A stretch of DNA of 64,000 nucleotides from contig NZ_FNIX01000016.1 of assembly GCF_900104175.1 (NCBI RefSeq), forward strand, positions 109,350 through 173,349. Direction: 5' to 3'. The DNA comes from Lentzea jiangxiensis (GTDB lineage Bacteria > Actinomycetota > Actinomycetes > Mycobacteriales > Pseudonocardiaceae). Numbering within the stretch: the stretch's first letter is position 1; every line of letters starts with the position of its first letter. Under the pieces are notes generated by a model. That model saw only the letters and a program-made list of their open reading frames with translations. It had not been told where the DNA came from and did no database searches. Below are positions 8,191 to 16,514 of this stretch, piece by piece. The position numbers and the translations under genes were made by a program.

Positions 8191-9321
8191 TCACAGCCAG
8201 GCCTTCAGCCGCCGCAGCGCCTCCTCGACATCCTGCGTGGCCCCGGCGAACGACATCCGCACGAAGTGGTGCCCGTCCACGGGGTCGAAGTCGATGCCGG
8301 GCACGATCGCCACGCCCGTGTCGTCCAGGAACCGCCGGCAGAACGCCATCGAGTCGTCCGTCAGGTGCCGCACGTCCGCGTAGACGTAGAACGCCCCGTC
8401 CGCCGGCGCGAGCTTGTCGATGCCGAGGTTCGTCAGCCCCTCCAGCAACAGGTCCCGGTTCACCTTGTACCGCTGGAGGTGCAGCGCCGTCTCGGCGTAC
8501 GAGTCCTCGTGGAACGCCTGCACCGCCGCGTACTGCGCCAACGCCGGCGGACACAGCGTGAAGTTGCCCGTCAGGCAGTCCACGGCCCTGCGCAGCCGCT
8601 CCGGCAACAACATCCACCCGAGCCGCCACCCTGTCATCGCGAACGCCTTCGAGAAGGAGTTGACGACGATCGCGTCCCGGCTCGTCTCCCACGCGCACCG
8701 CAGCGGCTCGCCGTAGCTGATCCCGTGGTAGATCTCGTCGCTGATCAGCTGGACCCCGTTGCCCGCACACCACCGCGCGATCGGCGCGACGTCGGCCGCC
8801 GTCCCGGTCGGGTTGGCCGGACTGGCCACGATCACACCCTTGAGCCCGGGATCCAACATCTCGACCGTGGGCTGGAACCGCGTCTCCGGCCCGCACGGCA
8901 ACTCGACGACCTCACACCCCAGCGCCTTGAGGATGTTGCGGTAGGCCGGATACCCGGGCCGGGCCAGCGCCACCCGGTCCCCGGCGTCGAAGGCCGCGAG
9001 GAACGCCAACGTGAACGCCCCCGACGACCCGGTGGTCACCACCACGTCGTCCGCGGACACGTCGAGGTCGTACTGCCGCCCGTAGTGCCCGGCGATCGCC
9101 TGCCGCAGCTCCAGGATGCCGAGCTGCTCGGTGTACCCCAACGCCTGCTCGCCCAACGCCTTGACGGCAGCCTCGCGCACGGGCAGCGGCGCGGGGCTCG
9201 ACGGCTGCCCGGCGGCCAGGGAGATCACGTCCCCGTGCGTGCGCTGCCTGCGAGCGGCGGCGGACAACACGTCCATGACGTGGAAGGGCGGGACGTCGGC
9301 GCGGGCGGCCACGGTCAGCAT
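8191..9321 (-). CDS. PLP-dependent class I/II aminotransferase
   Basis: 376 residues, fold-type I. It shows SLAAGQPS near the N-terminus, GYTEQLG, ASPANPTGT, the DEIYHGISY segment and the PLP lysine K225 in NSFSKAFAMTGWRLGW, which is typical of AspC/DapL-like aminotransferases. Substrate and pathway are not evident, since the neighbours are unrelated. Starts at ATG 9321 with the family's usual length. The next gene upstream on this strand is far away, across the repeat region, so it is probably a single-gene unit. Confidence 0.92.
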   Translation of the reverse strand: MLTVAARADVPPFHVMDVLSAAARRQRTHGDVISLAAGQPSSPAPLPVREAAVKALGEQALGYTEQLGILELRQAIAGHYGRQYDLDVSADDVVVTTGSSGAFTLAFLAAFDAGDRVALARPGYPAYRNILKALGCEVVELPCGPETRFQPTVEMLDPGLKGVIVASPANPTGTAADVAPIARWCAGNGVQLISDEIYHGISYGEPLRCAWETSRDAIVVNSFSKAFAMTGWRLGWMLLPERLRRAVDCLTGNFTLCPPALAQYAAVQAFHEDSYAETALHLQRYKVNRDLLLEGLTNLGIDKLAPADGAFYVYADVRHLTDDSMAFCRRFLDDTGVAIVPGIDFDPVDGHHFVRMSFAGATQDVEEALRRLKAWL

Positions 9322-9402
9322 GCCGCCAGGCTAACTCCCCTGCACGCGGTGAGACCCCCGACCGAGCGCGCCGCCACACCCGGCCACCCGACCACACCGC
9401 CT

Positions 9403-9507
9403 CAGGCCGAGCCGACGTCGATCAAGCCGCGGCAGGCCGAGTCGCCGCAGACCGAGCCGCCGTAGATCAAGTCGCCGCAGATCAAGTCGCCGCAGACCGG
9501 GCCGGTG
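9403..9507. repeat. 15-bp tandem repeat, 7 units
   Basis: Seven head-to-tail 15-bp units starting at 9403, 9418, 9433, 9448, 9463, 9478 and 9493, consensus close to CAGAYCRAGYCGCCG. Units differ by 2-5 bases, so this is an ageing minisatellite. It is non-coding on current evidence. Confidence 0.8.
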
Positions 9508-9510
9508 CAC

Positions 9511-9570
9511 TTCGGATCCTGCTGGCGTGCTTCGGGTCCTGCTGGCGTGCTTCGGGTCCTGCCGGAGCCG
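9511..9570. repeat. 20-bp tandem repeat, about 2.5 units
   Basis: Two full 20-bp units (9511-9530 and 9531-9550) differing at one base, followed by a partial third that matches for the first 12 bases or so. It is directly downstream of the 15-bp repeat. Confidence 0.8.
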
Positions 9571-9792
9571 TCCGGACCACCACGCCCTCGGCCCTTTCAC
9601 CCCCTCGCCCCGCCCGTCACCTCCGGTCCGCAACCCCCCGCGCTTCCGCATATGCGGGAGAAACAAAACGGCGTTTCAGGACATCGACCACCCGACAGGG
9701 TGTGGACAACTGAAACCCGGCACATTTCCGTCACGACCTACCGGACGGAGAAGCGCCGGGTTCCGGACAAAGCTCACCCGATCAAGCGATGG

Positions 9793-10974
9793 CTAATACC
9801 CTTGGTAGCCGCCGCCCTGGGCCATTGCCTTCAGACCGGGGTGACCTTCAAAACCGCCGTAGCGCGAGAACGTGTAGCGGACACCGGCGATGATGTTGTC
9901 GATCGGGTTCCAGATGTCGTCGTGGCCGGGCAGCTTGTGCGCGTTGAACGTCGAGTCGATGCACTGCATCAAACCCTTGGAGGGCGTGCCCGCCTGGGCG
10001 TTGGAGTCCCAGAGGTTGATGGCGTGCGGGTTGCCGCTCGACTCCTTTTCGATGATCTTCCAGATCTCGTCGATGTTCTCCTCGGTGACGGGGATGCCGT
10101 TGGCCTGGAGGATCTTGATGGCCTCGCGGATCCACTCCTCGACGTTGCCGGGAGGCGGGCTGCCCGAGGGCGGGCCACCGCTGGGACCGAGGCCACCCAT
10201 GCCGCCACCGCCTCCGCCTCCGCCACCACCGCCGGAAGCACCGCCGCCGGAAGCGCCACCACCACCGCCTCCTCCGCCGCCGCCACCGTGGTCAGCAGCG
10301 GGCCGGGGTTGCGGCTCCGAGGGTGTGGCGGAAGACGCCTTGGTCGAGTCGTCGGGCGGTGGGGTCGGTGCCCATTCGACCGGCTTGTTCGGGGCCGGGG
10401 TGAACGGCTGCGTGTTCGGGTCCGGGACGGACGAGAACTTCGGTGCGAGGGCGCCGGGGCGGCCCTTCAAGGCGCCGGCGGCGGACGACACCGCGTTTTC
10501 CGCTTGGGAGACAACGGGGTTGGCGTCGGCCAGGGCTTCGGCGCAGTAGCCGCGGATGATGCTGTCGACGTCCTCCTGCGGCTGGTTGTGCAGCTGCTGG
10601 CGGGTCTTTCGGGCGCGGCTCAGGAGGGTTTCGCAGATGCGGCTCATCGAGGACTTCGCGGTTTCCAACGCGTTCGCGGCCGCCTCCAGGTCGGCCGCGG
10701 CGCCGTTGAGGGCGTCGGTCATCGAGGTGCCGCACTTCGTCACGTTGCCCATGTAGGCGACGAAGCCGTCGGCGGACGTGCCCTGCCAGGCGCCGTCGAG
10801 CTGGCTGACCGACCTCTGGAGGACGTTCGTCTGGTCGCCGCACTTGCCCGCCGCCTGCTTCCAGCGGTTCGCGATGTCGCGCACGGCCTGCGGTTGTGCG
10901 GTCTCGACCTTGTCCGCGAGCGCGGCCAGTTCCGCGCCGCCGGGCAACGCCGCGACTTCGTCCATCGCGCTCAC
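9793..10974 (-). CDS. ESX-type (WXG100-like) protein with C-terminal lytic transglycosylase (SLT) domain
   Basis: 393 residues in three parts. Residues 1-170 are helical and WXG100-like, with the WQG turn at 63-65. Residues 180-277 form a Pro-rich then Gly-rich linker with two runs of 11 glycines (about 230-258). Residues 278-393 are a soluble lytic transglycosylase domain: catalytic Glu311 in EKESSGNP, then NAQAGTPSKGLMQCIDSTF and a ...YTFSRYGG end. The enzyme should cleave peptidoglycan glycan strands outside the membrane. No Sec signal is visible, so export through type VII secretion is inferred from the N-terminal fold and neighbours. The GTG start is 1 nt after the preceding gene's stop. 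Confidence 0.88.
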   Translation of the reverse strand: MSAMDEVAALPGGAELAALADKVETAQPQAVRDIANRWKQAAGKCGDQTNVLQRSVSQLDGAWQGTSADGFVAYMGNVTKCGTSMTDALNGAAADLEAAANALETAKSSMSRICETLLSRARKTRQQLHNQPQEDVDSIIRGYCAEALADANPVVSQAENAVSSAAGALKGRPGALAPKFSSVPDPNTQPFTPAPNKPVEWAPTPPPDDSTKASSATPSEPQPRPAADHGGGGGGGGGGGASGGGASGGGGGGGGGGGMGGLGPSGGPPSGSPPPGNVEEWIREAIKILQANGIPVTEENIDEIWKIIEKESSGNPHAINLWDSNAQAGTPSKGLMQCIDSTFNAHKLPGHDDIWNPIDNIIAGVRYTFSRYGGFEGHPGLKAMAQGGGYQGY

Positions 10975-10975
10975 G

Positions 10976-11281
10976 TCACACCGCCCTCATGGAGTTCTTG
11001 TTGGCTTCCTCGACGTCGTGGACGGAGGTCTGGATCGCGTCGAGAGCGTTCTCGACCTTGCGCAGCACCTTCTCGGCCGCCTCGAACTCCTGCGCGCCCG
11101 CCTGGTCCATCGCGGTCACCGCGCCCGAAACAGCACCGGACGCGCCGAGTTTCCCGAAGATGTCCGGATTGCCGTACTGGTTGGAAAAGCCGTCACCGAT
11201 CGCGCCGAATTGTCCGGCCTGACTGCTCACGGTCGTTCGGCACTGTTCCATGGCTTCGGTGTTGAACTGCGTCACAGCCAC
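10976..11281 (-). CDS. small ESX-associated helical protein (WXG100 superfamily-like)
   Basis: 101 residues, about the size of ESAT-6/CFP-10 proteins and mostly alpha-helical, with a central loop (FGKLGASGAVSG) where the WXG turn would be; the Trp is absent. The C-terminal half (EFEAAEKVLRKVENALDAIQ) is amphipathic helix. It resembles the EspC-like or WXG100-like partners of type VII substrates. It is translated directly ahead of the transglycosylase fusion (1-nt gap), so a co-secreted heterodimer partner is the simplest role. That is inference. Confidence 0.7.
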   Translation of the reverse strand: MAVTQFNTEAMEQCRTTVSSQAGQFGAIGDGFSNQYGNPDIFGKLGASGAVSGAVTAMDQAGAQEFEAAEKVLRKVENALDAIQTSVHDVEEANKNSMRAV

Positions 11282-11365
11282 GCGCGCCTACCCCCTCAAC
11301 GTCTGCTCGATGACCTTAGAACGAAGGGCACCGGGTGGTGCGCCGATTCGCTCTTTCGAGACGGC

Positions 11366-11399
11366 GGTGCCCGCCCGCCGAGTTCGACGGGCGGGCACC
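11366..11399 (-). terminator. hairpin terminator after the espG unit
   Basis: Perfect 12-bp stem (GGTGCCCGCCCG at 11366-11377 with its complement at 11388-11399) and a 10-nt loop. It lies 17 nt past the EspG stop and before the small ESX gene, so it probably splits the cluster into two transcription units. There is no strong U tract, as is common in actinomycetes. Confidence 0.7.
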
Positions 11400-11415
11400 G
11401 ACGGGGGTTCCGCGT

Positions 11416-12171
11416 TCAGGCTTCTTGCAACAGTTCCCAGACGGCACTCGCGAGCCGGTGGTTGTCGACGGGCGTGATGGTGCACCACTGACGGCCGTCG
11501 CTGCTCGGCTTGAGCTGGCGGAGGTAGCGCCCGTTGTGCGTGTCGTGGAAGGAAACCACGCGTCCGGCGCGCCGTCCGTTGCGCTGCACGCCGAACTGGC
11601 CGCGCGTGGACATGCCGTCGAGCATCCCGGCGAGCTCCTGGGCGTCACCGAGGCGCATGCCCTGCCGCTCCAGCATCGTGATCATCCGCTGCGCGTCGAG
11701 GCCGACGTTCTTGGCGGCGGCCACCAGTTCGTCGTACGGCATGCTGATCGACCGCCCGAACCCGGCCGGCATCTCACCGGCGACGGACACGGCCGCCTCG
11801 GCGAGCGCCGTGCCGCGCGCCTCGATCAGCCACATCTCGTCGCGGTCCTGCACGGCGAGGATCGCCTCGTCGCCGATCGCCGCCGCGAGGCCGCTGATCT
11901 GCCGGTCGGCCCAGATCCACAGGTCGATGGACACCTGCGGGTTCGCGAGCAACGCGAACCCGTCGGCGAGCTCCGGCACCACCCGGCCGTTGGCGGCGAG
12001 GCCGCGCGCCTCGAGCGACTCCCAGGCCCGCTTCACCACCTCGAACTTCTCGGTGTGGGTGACGGAGGGAATCCGCGTGTCCAGCGCGACGTGCGCGGCC
12101 GGGAGGCGTTGCGCCTCCCAGACCACGGCGAACTCCACTGTGGACAGAACCACAGAACCTGGTGCGCTCAA
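11416..12171 (-). CDS. EspG-family ESX chaperone-like protein
   Basis: 251 residues with the EspG pattern: an N-terminal sheet (LSTVEFAVVWEAQRLP), a Leu/Ala-rich helical middle, and a C-terminal sheet with RRAGRVVSFHDTHNGRYL. EspG proteins bind PE/PPE substrates in the cytoplasm and keep them soluble for ESX secretion. Its gene lies 5 nt after the PPE-like gene, its natural client. No core ESX component (EccB, EccC, EccD, mycosin) is in the window. Confidence 0.85.
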   Translation of the reverse strand: MSAPGSVVLSTVEFAVVWEAQRLPAAHVALDTRIPSVTHTEKFEVVKRAWESLEARGLAANGRVVPELADGFALLANPQVSIDLWIWADRQISGLAAAIGDEAILAVQDRDEMWLIEARGTALAEAAVSVAGEMPAGFGRSISMPYDELVAAAKNVGLDAQRMITMLERQGMRLGDAQELAGMLDGMSTRGQFGVQRNGRRAGRVVSFHDTHNGRYLRQLKPSSDGRQWCTITPVDNHRLASAVWELLQEA

Positions 12172-12176
12172 CGGAC

Positions 12177-13475
12177 CTACTTGTCCTTCGGGTCTTCGCC
12201 GATGACGGACTGAACCACCATGCGGTCGTCACCGAACATCTCGTCGGAGTCGACACCGTACTTGCGCACGTGCTCGCCGTCCTCCTCACCCTCGCCCCTG
12301 GCGGCGCTCGCCGCGGGGGACATGAGCGAGCCGGCACCCTTGCCACCGACGGCACCCTTGCCCGGCGCGGCCGCACCGGGGCGGTTCGCCTCGGGCCCGA
12401 CACCGGCGGCACCGCCGGGCGTCATCGCACCCTTGCCGGCCGCACCGGTCCCACCGGCGCCGGGACCACCGGCGCCACCAGCACCGCCGCCACCGCCCTT
12501 GCCGGCACCGATCGTGCTGGGCGCACCCTTCGGCCCGGCGGGCGCGATGGGCGTCTTGGGAGCCTGGCTGGGCCCACGACCACCGCCGACGACCTGAGCC
12601 CCGCGCGCACCACCCGTGGTGCCGGCGAGACCGGCAGCCGCAGCCGCCGCGGCCGCCACACCGATCGACGGGACGCCGAAGGGCTTGGGCAGACCGGGGC
12701 CGGCCGCGATCGGGCCCTGCGTGCCGGTGCCCGGGAGGACGCCGGTGCTGTTGCCGGGGATGCTGGGGGTGGGGCCGAGCGGGACGCCGGGCGAGCCGGG
12801 GCTGCCGGGCGAGCCCGTGAAGCCGGGGCCGCCGGGGCCGCCGCCGGTGATGCCGGGAGTGCCGCCCTGGGGCAGGCCGACCGGAGGTCCGACGGGCGTG
12901 GCGACGGCAGCGCTGGCGACCACGATGTCCGGGGCCTGCTGCGGTGCGCGGAAACCGTCCAGCGAGGTCTGGCTGCCGGAGACGTACCCGTTCAGGCTGT
13001 CGATTGCCTGCTGCCGTGCCCTGTTGGTCGCCTCGACCTCCTTGGCGTGGTCGGTCTCGACCCCGAAGAATCCGCCGACCTTGTCGCCGAAGTTCTGTTC
13101 GGTGTCGCCGCGGAGGGTGTTGGACGGCGGAGTGCTGTGGCGAGCCTGACTGGTGCTCTCACCCTGCTGCGTCATCGCCTGGGAGCTCTGGTTCGTCGCC
13201 TGGGTGCTCTGGTCGAGACCGGCGGCGACGACGTCCGTCTTCTGCTTGCGGTTCTCGCCGGCCGCGCCACCCCAGGTGATGTCGAGGTCGTCGAGCTGCT
13301 TGCGGATCTCCCGGTCGACCGACTCCAGGGTGTTGGCCAGCGAGCGCAGCGCCTCGGACGCCTGACCGAACCGAGAAGCCATCGAGCTGCTCGACAGTTT
13401 GGCGACCTCGTCAGCGAGCTGCTGGTTGGACCAACCGTCGAAGTTCCAGTCAGTCAGCTGTCGATAACCCGACAT
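12177..13475 (-). CDS. PPE-like / large WXG100-superfamily ESX substrate
   Basis: 432 residues. The N-terminal 150 residues are helical with a WGG turn at 68-70 (DDLDITWGGAAGE), as in WXG100 and PPE proteins. The rest is low-complexity Gly/Pro/Ala sequence, ending in a charged tail (EGEEDGEHVRKYG...EDPKDK). This matches the actinobacterial PPE-domain proteins that are candidates for ESX export. The predicted cytoplasmic chaperone EspG follows 5 nt downstream, and the DUF3558 lipoprotein gene precedes it by 9 nt. Confidence 0.8.
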   Translation of the reverse strand: MSGYRQLTDWNFDGWSNQQLADEVAKLSSSSMASRFGQASEALRSLANTLESVDREIRKQLDDLDITWGGAAGENRKQKTDVVAAGLDQSTQATNQSSQAMTQQGESTSQARHSTPPSNTLRGDTEQNFGDKVGGFFGVETDHAKEVEATNRARQQAIDSLNGYVSGSQTSLDGFRAPQQAPDIVVASAAVATPVGPPVGLPQGGTPGITGGGPGGPGFTGSPGSPGSPGVPLGPTPSIPGNSTGVLPGTGTQGPIAAGPGLPKPFGVPSIGVAAAAAAAAGLAGTTGGARGAQVVGGGRGPSQAPKTPIAPAGPKGAPSTIGAGKGGGGGAGGAGGPGAGGTGAAGKGAMTPGGAAGVGPEANRPGAAAPGKGAVGGKGAGSLMSPAASAARGEGEEDGEHVRKYGVDSDEMFGDDRMVVQSVIGEDPKDK

Positions 13476-13484
13476 GACTCCCCC

Positions 13485-14087
13485 TCACTTCAATGTCTTC
13501 AGTGTCGCGAGCGCGAACCCGGCAGCCTTCTCGGCGTTTCCGCACAGGAAGGACTGGTCCTTCTGCTTTTCGGTGGTCGTGGTCGGGATGTAGCTGACCA
13601 TCAGCTGCTGACCATCGGCAACGTCGACAGCCACAGAGCAGTCGAAGCCCGTGCCGCCCTTCAGCGTGATCTCGATCGCACCGAAATCCGCGATCTTGAT
13701 GACTTTGCCGTCGGTGTTCCCCGACCCTTCGATCCAGTAGGAAACGCCTTTGTGCGTCACCGCACCTACGGTGTAACCGAATCCGCCATCACCCGAATAC
13801 CGGCAGGCCGACGACTGCTGGCCTTCCACCAGGTCCGCCATTCTGGGAGTGGCGGTGCTCACGCCGATCTGCTTCATGACGTCCGTCGTGAGCAGCTTGC
13901 ACACATCCACGGAATCGACCTTCAAGGTCGACGGACGTGCAGGCAAGTCACCCGTGGGATCACTGGCGGATGAGCTGCTGGTCGGCGCAGCGGCCGTGGG
14001 ATTCCCCTTCTCGACGCCGGGTGTGCAGGCCGAGATCGCCGCCGCGCAGATCAACATGGCGACCAGCTTGGAGCGACGCATCATCAC
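13485..14087 (-). CDS. DUF3558 lipoprotein
   Basis: 200 residues. The N-terminus is a lipoprotein signal: basic MMMRRSK, a hydrophobic stretch, and lipobox ISAC with Cys21, then a Ser/Thr/Pro-rich linker. The mature part carries the DUF3558 pattern (VDVCKLLT, SACRYSG, Cys-containing end) of actinobacterial surface lipoproteins of unknown role, often encoded beside ESX-like genes. The GTG start overlaps the preceding stop in GTGA (14084-14087), so it is translationally coupled. Confidence 0.88.
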   Translation of the reverse strand: MMMRRSKLVAMLICAAAISACTPGVEKGNPTAAAPTSSSSASDPTGDLPARPSTLKVDSVDVCKLLTTDVMKQIGVSTATPRMADLVEGQQSSACRYSGDGGFGYTVGAVTHKGVSYWIEGSGNTDGKVIKIADFGAIEITLKGGTGFDCSVAVDVADGQQLMVSYIPTTTTEKQKDQSFLCGNAEKAAGFALATLKTLK

Positions 14088-14548
14088 AGTTTCGACCCGA
14101 ACGTCGCAGTGATCTCCTCTTCGGTGAAACCGTACTGCCGGGCAGACGCCTCCAACTGGTCGGACAGGTTCTTCAAGGCGTCGATGTACGCCGAGATCCG
14201 ATTGCCGTACGAATCAGCGTGGAACACGAGCCGGTCGTTCCAGGCTTCGACGACGTCCGTAGTGACCTTGTCACCGCCGGCGGTCCTGATCCGCAACAGG
14301 TCGACCTTGTCCTGGTACTCATCCGACAGCAGTTTGTACTGGCTGTAGATGATCTTCCCCGCCTTCAGGACGGTGTCCTTCTCGACGTGGAACTTCTGCG
14401 TCCCACCGCCGCTGGAAAAGCTCTCCGAGACTCGATCCATGACCGAGTTGGCGGCCTTCAGAGCGCTGACGGCACCGGCCACCGCGCCACCGGCCACTCC
14501 CGCGACGGCACCGAGAACGGCATCCGCCCCCGCGTTCTCCTGTGTCAC
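14084..14548 (-). CDS. ESX-cluster hypothetical protein with Gly/Ala-rich N-terminus
   Basis: 154 residues and the first gene of the four-gene minus-strand ESX unit. Residues 10-35 are Ala/Gly/Val-rich (possibly a membrane-active helix). The remainder is amphipathic helix (KDTVLKAGKIIYSQYKLLSDEYQDKV) resembling the long hairpins of ESX-associated proteins, and it ends EEEITATFGSKL. I do not recognise a named family. The coupled stop/start with the DUF3558 lipoprotein suggests the two act together. Confidence 0.72.
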   Translation of the reverse strand: MTQENAGADAVLGAVAGVAGGAVAGAVSALKAANSVMDRVSESFSSGGGTQKFHVEKDTVLKAGKIIYSQYKLLSDEYQDKVDLLRIRTAGGDKVTTDVVEAWNDRLVFHADSYGNRISAYIDALKNLSDQLEASARQYGFTEEEITATFGSKL

Positions 14549-14767
14549 GACGTCCTACCCCCGTACGGTTGGTAACGGTTCGGTCCCGCTTCGCAGGCTA
14601 CCAACGCCCACGTAAGACGCACCTGTGGTTGGACGAAGACCACCCTTCGTCGGTTCCACGTCACTCCGCGCACGAACCGGGCCGGTGAGGTCCGGGGACC
14701 GGCGAGGCGACCGGATCGGGCACGAGAAGTCGGGTGAGGGTGCCGCGAGGCCCATAGCGTTGGGGAC

Positions 14768-15616
14768 GTGCTGGAACGACTCAACGAGGCCATGGCCCGC
14801 ATCGAGGAGGACCTCGGGCGGGAGGTCGACGTCAAGGGGCTCGCGCGGATCGCGGGGACGAGTGAGTACCACTTCCGACGGATGTTCAGTGCGCTCGCGG
14901 GGCTTCCGCTCAGCGAGTACATCAGGCGCCGGCGGCTCACCATGGCGGCGAGCGAGGTCCTCAGTGGACAGGACTCCTTGCTCGACATCGCCGTCCGGTG
15001 GGGTTACGGGTCCAACGAGGCCTTCGCGCGGGCCTTCAAGGCCATGCACAAGATCGGGCCGCAGGAGGCCCGGGCCACGAAGAAGGCGTTGCAGTCGCAG
15101 CAGATTCTCACGTTCAGGCTGGTTGTCGAGGGGAGTACGAGCATGGAGTACCGGATCGTCGAGAAGGACGCGTTCCAGGTCGTCGGGCGGGGGACGCGGG
15201 TGCCGCTGGTGCACGTGGGGATGAACCCCGCGATCGTCGAGTTCGTCAAGGGCATCGGGATGCCGGCGCTCGAGCGGATCAAGGAGCTGGGTGACGGGGA
15301 GCCGGCCGGGATGCTGGCGCTCACCTACAACCAGGAGGGGGTCGAGGAGGGTTCGATGCTCGACTACTTCCAGGGCGTGGTGAGCAGCCGGGAGGCGCCG
15401 GAGGACCTGGAGACGCTTTCGGTGCCGAAGCACACGTGGGCGGTGTTCAAGGCCGATGGGCCCTATCCCGAGACCATTCAGTACATGTGGCGGGACGTCT
15501 ACACGCAGTGGTTCCCGTCCAACAACTACGAGAGCGTCGAGGGGCCGTCGATGCTGCACACGCGGATCGACGGCGAACGGGCCGAAGCGGAGTTGTGGAT
15601 CCCCGTCACCAGCTGA
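14768..15616 (+). CDS. AraC-family regulator with GyrI-like effector-binding domain
   Basis: 282 residues. The N-terminal AraC double HTH (about 3-100) contains IAGTSEYHFRRMFSALAGLPLSEY and the second-helix segment DIAVRWGYGSNEAFARAFK. Residues 126-282 are a GyrI-like/effector-binding domain (YRIVEKDAFQVVGRGTRVP...AELWIP), as in Rob/SoxS-like multidrug-responsive activators. Ligand unknown. The GTG start at 14768 is the only one before the HTH. The 219 nt upstream has no gene; it includes 7-bp arms GTTGGTA/TACCAAC 24 nt apart. Confidence 0.93.
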   Translation: MLERLNEAMARIEEDLGREVDVKGLARIAGTSEYHFRRMFSALAGLPLSEYIRRRRLTMAASEVLSGQDSLLDIAVRWGYGSNEAFARAFKAMHKIGPQEARATKKALQSQQILTFRLVVEGSTSMEYRIVEKDAFQVVGRGTRVPLVHVGMNPAIVEFVKGIGMPALERIKELGDGEPAGMLALTYNQEGVEEGSMLDYFQGVVSSREAPEDLETLSVPKHTWAVFKADGPYPETIQYMWRDVYTQWFPSNNYESVEGPSMLHTRIDGERAEAELWIPVTS

Positions 15617-16514
15617 GGACGAGGCGTTCCATCACGTCTCGCAGTTCCAGGACCGAAAGCCAGGAGTCGGGGACCACGGCGACGCCGTCCCTCGCTCCCA
15701 GGATGTTTCCGCAGATGGAACCCGTCGAGTCGCTGTCACCCGAGTGGTTCACGGCGAGGCGGATCGCCGAGGGGAAGTCCGGCGCGACCAGCGCGGCGTG
15801 CAGGCCGATGGCGAGGGCCTCCTCGCCCACCCAGCCGCCGCCGAGCTCGGACTCGATCTCCTCCGGCGTCAACGGTCCGAGGCCCATCACCTTGTCCAGC
15901 AACGAGGTCTGTTCCTCGTGGCCTTCCCAGCGGACCAGTTCGGCACGCGCGACGGCGACGGCCGACGGCAGGTCCGCGCCGGCGAGAAGGGCTTGCACGA
16001 TCACCGCCAGGGCGCCTGCGGACAGGTAGCCGCTCGGGTGGTGGTGCGTCATGCGGGCCGTGCCCACGGCGAGTTCGAAGACCTCGCGCACGTCCTGCGA
16101 CCAGACGGCGACGGGGGCGGCGCGCATGACGCCGCCGCAGCCCTTCGAGTCGTTCTTCTCGTTGTGCTTCAACGCGGTGATGCACGTGTGGCCCGGCGCC
16201 CGCCTCGAGTGCAGGCGCCGGTCCGCCACGAGCCAGCCGTCGGGAGCGACCTCCGGGCCGCCCTGCGTGTGCAGCCAGCGCCCGTAGGCGGCCCGCACGG
16301 TCAGCAGCGGGTCGACGCCGTGCTGCCGGGCGAGCAGGAGGCCTTCGAGGGTGAAGAGCACCATCTGGGTGTCGTCGGTGATCTCCAGCGAGGGCAGGTC
16401 GACGACGCCTTCCGGACCGTGCTGGCGGCGGATCACGTCGATCGACGAGAACTCGACCGGCGCTCCGAGGCCGTCGCCGACGGCCCCGCCCAGCACGCAT
16501 CCCAGCAGGCTCAC
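15606..16514 (-). CDS. ADP-ribosylglycohydrolase family protein
   Basis: 302 residues of the DraG/ARH fold. The metal-binding motifs are GAVGDGLGAPVEF near the N-terminus, EITDDTQM (Asp47, Asp48) and the C-terminal NHSGDSDSTGSICGN. Such enzymes remove ADP-ribose from proteins or small molecules using two Mg2+ ions. The start overlaps the purD stop by 4 nt, a stable-looking operon with purine synthesis, though the link in function is unclear. It overlaps the AraC gene end by 11 nt. Confidence 0.92.
   Translation of the reverse strand: MSLLGCVLGGAVGDGLGAPVEFSSIDVIRRQHGPEGVVDLPSLEITDDTQMVLFTLEGLLLARQHGVDPLLTVRAAYGRWLHTQGGPEVAPDGWLVADRRLHSRRAPGHTCITALKHNEKNDSKGCGGVMRAAPVAVWSQDVREVFELAVGTARMTHHHPSGYLSAGALAVIVQALLAGADLPSAVAVARAELVRWEGHEEQTSLLDKVMGLGPLTPEEIESELGGGWVGEEALAIGLHAALVAPDFPSAIRLAVNHSGDSDSTGSICGNILGARDGVAVVPDSWLSVLELRDVMERLVLSW

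Larger units (their letters stand above)
9322..9792. other. 471-nt non-coding spacer with two tandem-repeat tracts
   Basis: It lies between the aminotransferase and the ESX cluster, both on the minus strand. It holds a 15-bp tandem repeat (9403-9507), then a 20-bp repeat (9511-9570), then unique sequence that is less GC-rich near 9660-9790. I see no convincing gene: the only long frame encodes a low-complexity Leu-Arg-Arg repeat that simply mirrors the minisatellite. No terminator hairpin for the ESX operon was found here. Confidence 0.6.

Noticed and set aside
9331..9666. Minus-strand frame encoding a Leu-Arg-Arg repeat protein over the 15-bp repeat
   Set aside because: The repetitive peptide is simply the 15-bp repeat translated (period divisible by 3). 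No Shine-Dalgarno, no fold, and the units drift without keeping amino acids.
14549..14767. GTTGGTA/TACCAAC inverted repeat between the ESX unit and the AraC gene
   Set aside because: Arms are 24 nt apart and 7 bp long, too weak and too distant for a confident operator or terminator.
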